Source of the DNA: Thiodiazotropha sp040506275
GTDB lineage: Bacteria; Pseudomonadota; Gammaproteobacteria; Chromatiales; Chromatiaceae
Assembly: GCA_040506275.1 (NCBI GenBank)
Contig: JBEVXD010000009.1
Span: 1 to 64,000, forward strand
Direction: 5' to 3'
Length of the DNA stretch: 64,000 nt
A model generated the notes under the pieces. The model made no database searches. It was given only the letters and a program-made list of their open reading frames with translations, and had not been told where the DNA came from. Positions 63,635 to 64,000 of the stretch are shown here, in pieces; the first letter of the stretch is position 1; every line of letters starts with the position of its first letter. The position numbers and the translations under genes are program-made.

Positions 63635-64000
63635 TTATAATAATAACTTACGAATATCACTCAACAACGATGTCAGTAAGCGAGTAAATCTGACCCCCTC
63701 TGCTCCATCAATCACACGATGGTCATAGGAGAGTGATAAAGGCAGCATGAGCCTTGGCTGAAAGCCACTTCCATCCCACACCGGTTGCATAGCACTTCTT
63801 GAAACACCAAGAATAGCGACCTCAGGGGCATTCACGATTGGTGTAAATGCTGTCCCCCCGATTCCACCTAAACTGGATATGGAAAAACATCCCCCTTGCA
63901 TATCACTGGGAGCCAATTTGCCATCTCTAGCCTTGGCACTGATTGTCATCAATTCAGCAGCCAGTTCGAATATGCCTTTTTTATCCACCTCGCGAATGAC
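63635..64000 (-). CDS. aceF: Pyruvate dehydrogenase E2 (dihydrolipoamide acetyltransferase), C-terminal end only
   Basis: The minus-strand frame continues off the right edge, so only the last ~122 residues are visible. They hold the E2 catalytic domain: SISSLGGIGGTAFTPIVNAPEVAI and the active-site DHRVIDGAEGVRFTRLL (His and Asp of the HxxxDG motif). The enzyme transfers acetyl groups to CoA in the pyruvate dehydrogenase complex; a 2-oxoglutarate-type E2 is less likely given the sequence. The E3 gene lpdA lies downstream at 57348 after a 6.3-kb insert. The upstream half, with lipoyl domains, is outside the window. Confidence 0.9.
   Translation of the reverse strand, partial: VIREVDKKGIFELAAELMTISAKARDGKLAPSDMQGGCFSISSLGGIGGTAFTPIVNAPEVAILGVSRSAMQPVWDGSGFQPRLMLPLSLSYDHRVIDGAEGVRFTRLLTSLLSDIRKLLL

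Noticed and set aside
1..64000. CRISPR array, tRNA, rRNA, transposase or prophage genes
   Set aside because: I found none by reading; small RNAs without strong structure could be missed.

Overview
The window reads as chromosome of a free-living or symbiotic gammaproteobacterium, probably a sulfur-oxidising chemolithoautotroph of the Chromatiales/Sedimenticola/Thiodiazotropha kind. This is an inference from gene content: a CbbQ/CbbO pair (RubisCO activation), a FimX-like protein, five c-di-GMP proteins, a fused TRAP-TAXI system, a di-heme cytochrome c peroxidase, and a lipoyl-domain dihydrolipoyl dehydrogenase beside an E2 gene. No rRNA, tRNA, CRISPR array, transposase or prophage gene was seen. 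Gene density is high and the coding style is uniform, so most of the window looks like core chromosome; the only mobile DNA I see is a family of small non-coding inverted-repeat elements.

Layout. 1-8.2 kb is an exopolysaccharide locus (flippase, DegT aminotransferase, FemAB-like GNAT, O-antigen ligase/polymerase, ATP-grasp enzyme, polysaccharide deacetylase) of the type often found with exosortase/PEP-CTERM systems. 8.6-15.3 kb, plus strand, holds cbbQ-cbbO, DAHP synthase and a FimX-like degenerate GGDEF-EAL protein. 15.4-26.1 kb is all minus strand: a Met-rich membrane coiled-coil protein, a DUF302 protein, a ParA-like ATPase, two secreted proteins sharing a YRFRPL-type repeat, an RND pump whose permease carries an unusual ~280-residue C-terminal tail, its adaptor, and an SCP2-like protein. 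26.7-36 kb holds a dynamin-like GTPase, an FG-GAP lipoprotein, an HDOD/diguanylate cyclase pair, nrtR-nadA, a fatty-acid hydroxylase-type desaturase with an acidic partner, and a terminator.

36-48 kb holds a DUF3108 protein, a potassium channel with a second TrkA-N protein in overlap, a small ankyrin lipoprotein, a membrane diguanylate cyclase, exonuclease I and a fused TRAP permease. 47.7-57.4 kb holds a DUF481 outer-membrane protein, a TAXI binding protein, a LuxP-like periplasmic protein paired with a membrane GGDEF-EAL protein, an alpha/beta hydrolase overlapping a methyltransferase, and lpdA. 58-64 kb holds small membrane proteins, a four-base-overlapping pair of di-heme cytochrome c peroxidase and three-PAS GGDEF-EAL protein, and the 3' end of the pyruvate dehydrogenase E2 gene at the right edge.

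Features most worth a second look: the YRFRPL secreted pair next to the tailed RND pump, the 178-bp CTAG-ended inverted-repeat element with its 48-bp derivatives (one of which supplies the stop codon of a diguanylate cyclase gene), and the two operon-like pairings of a periplasmic sensor-type protein with a c-di-GMP enzyme. All functional names rest on motif reading by eye; no database search was run.
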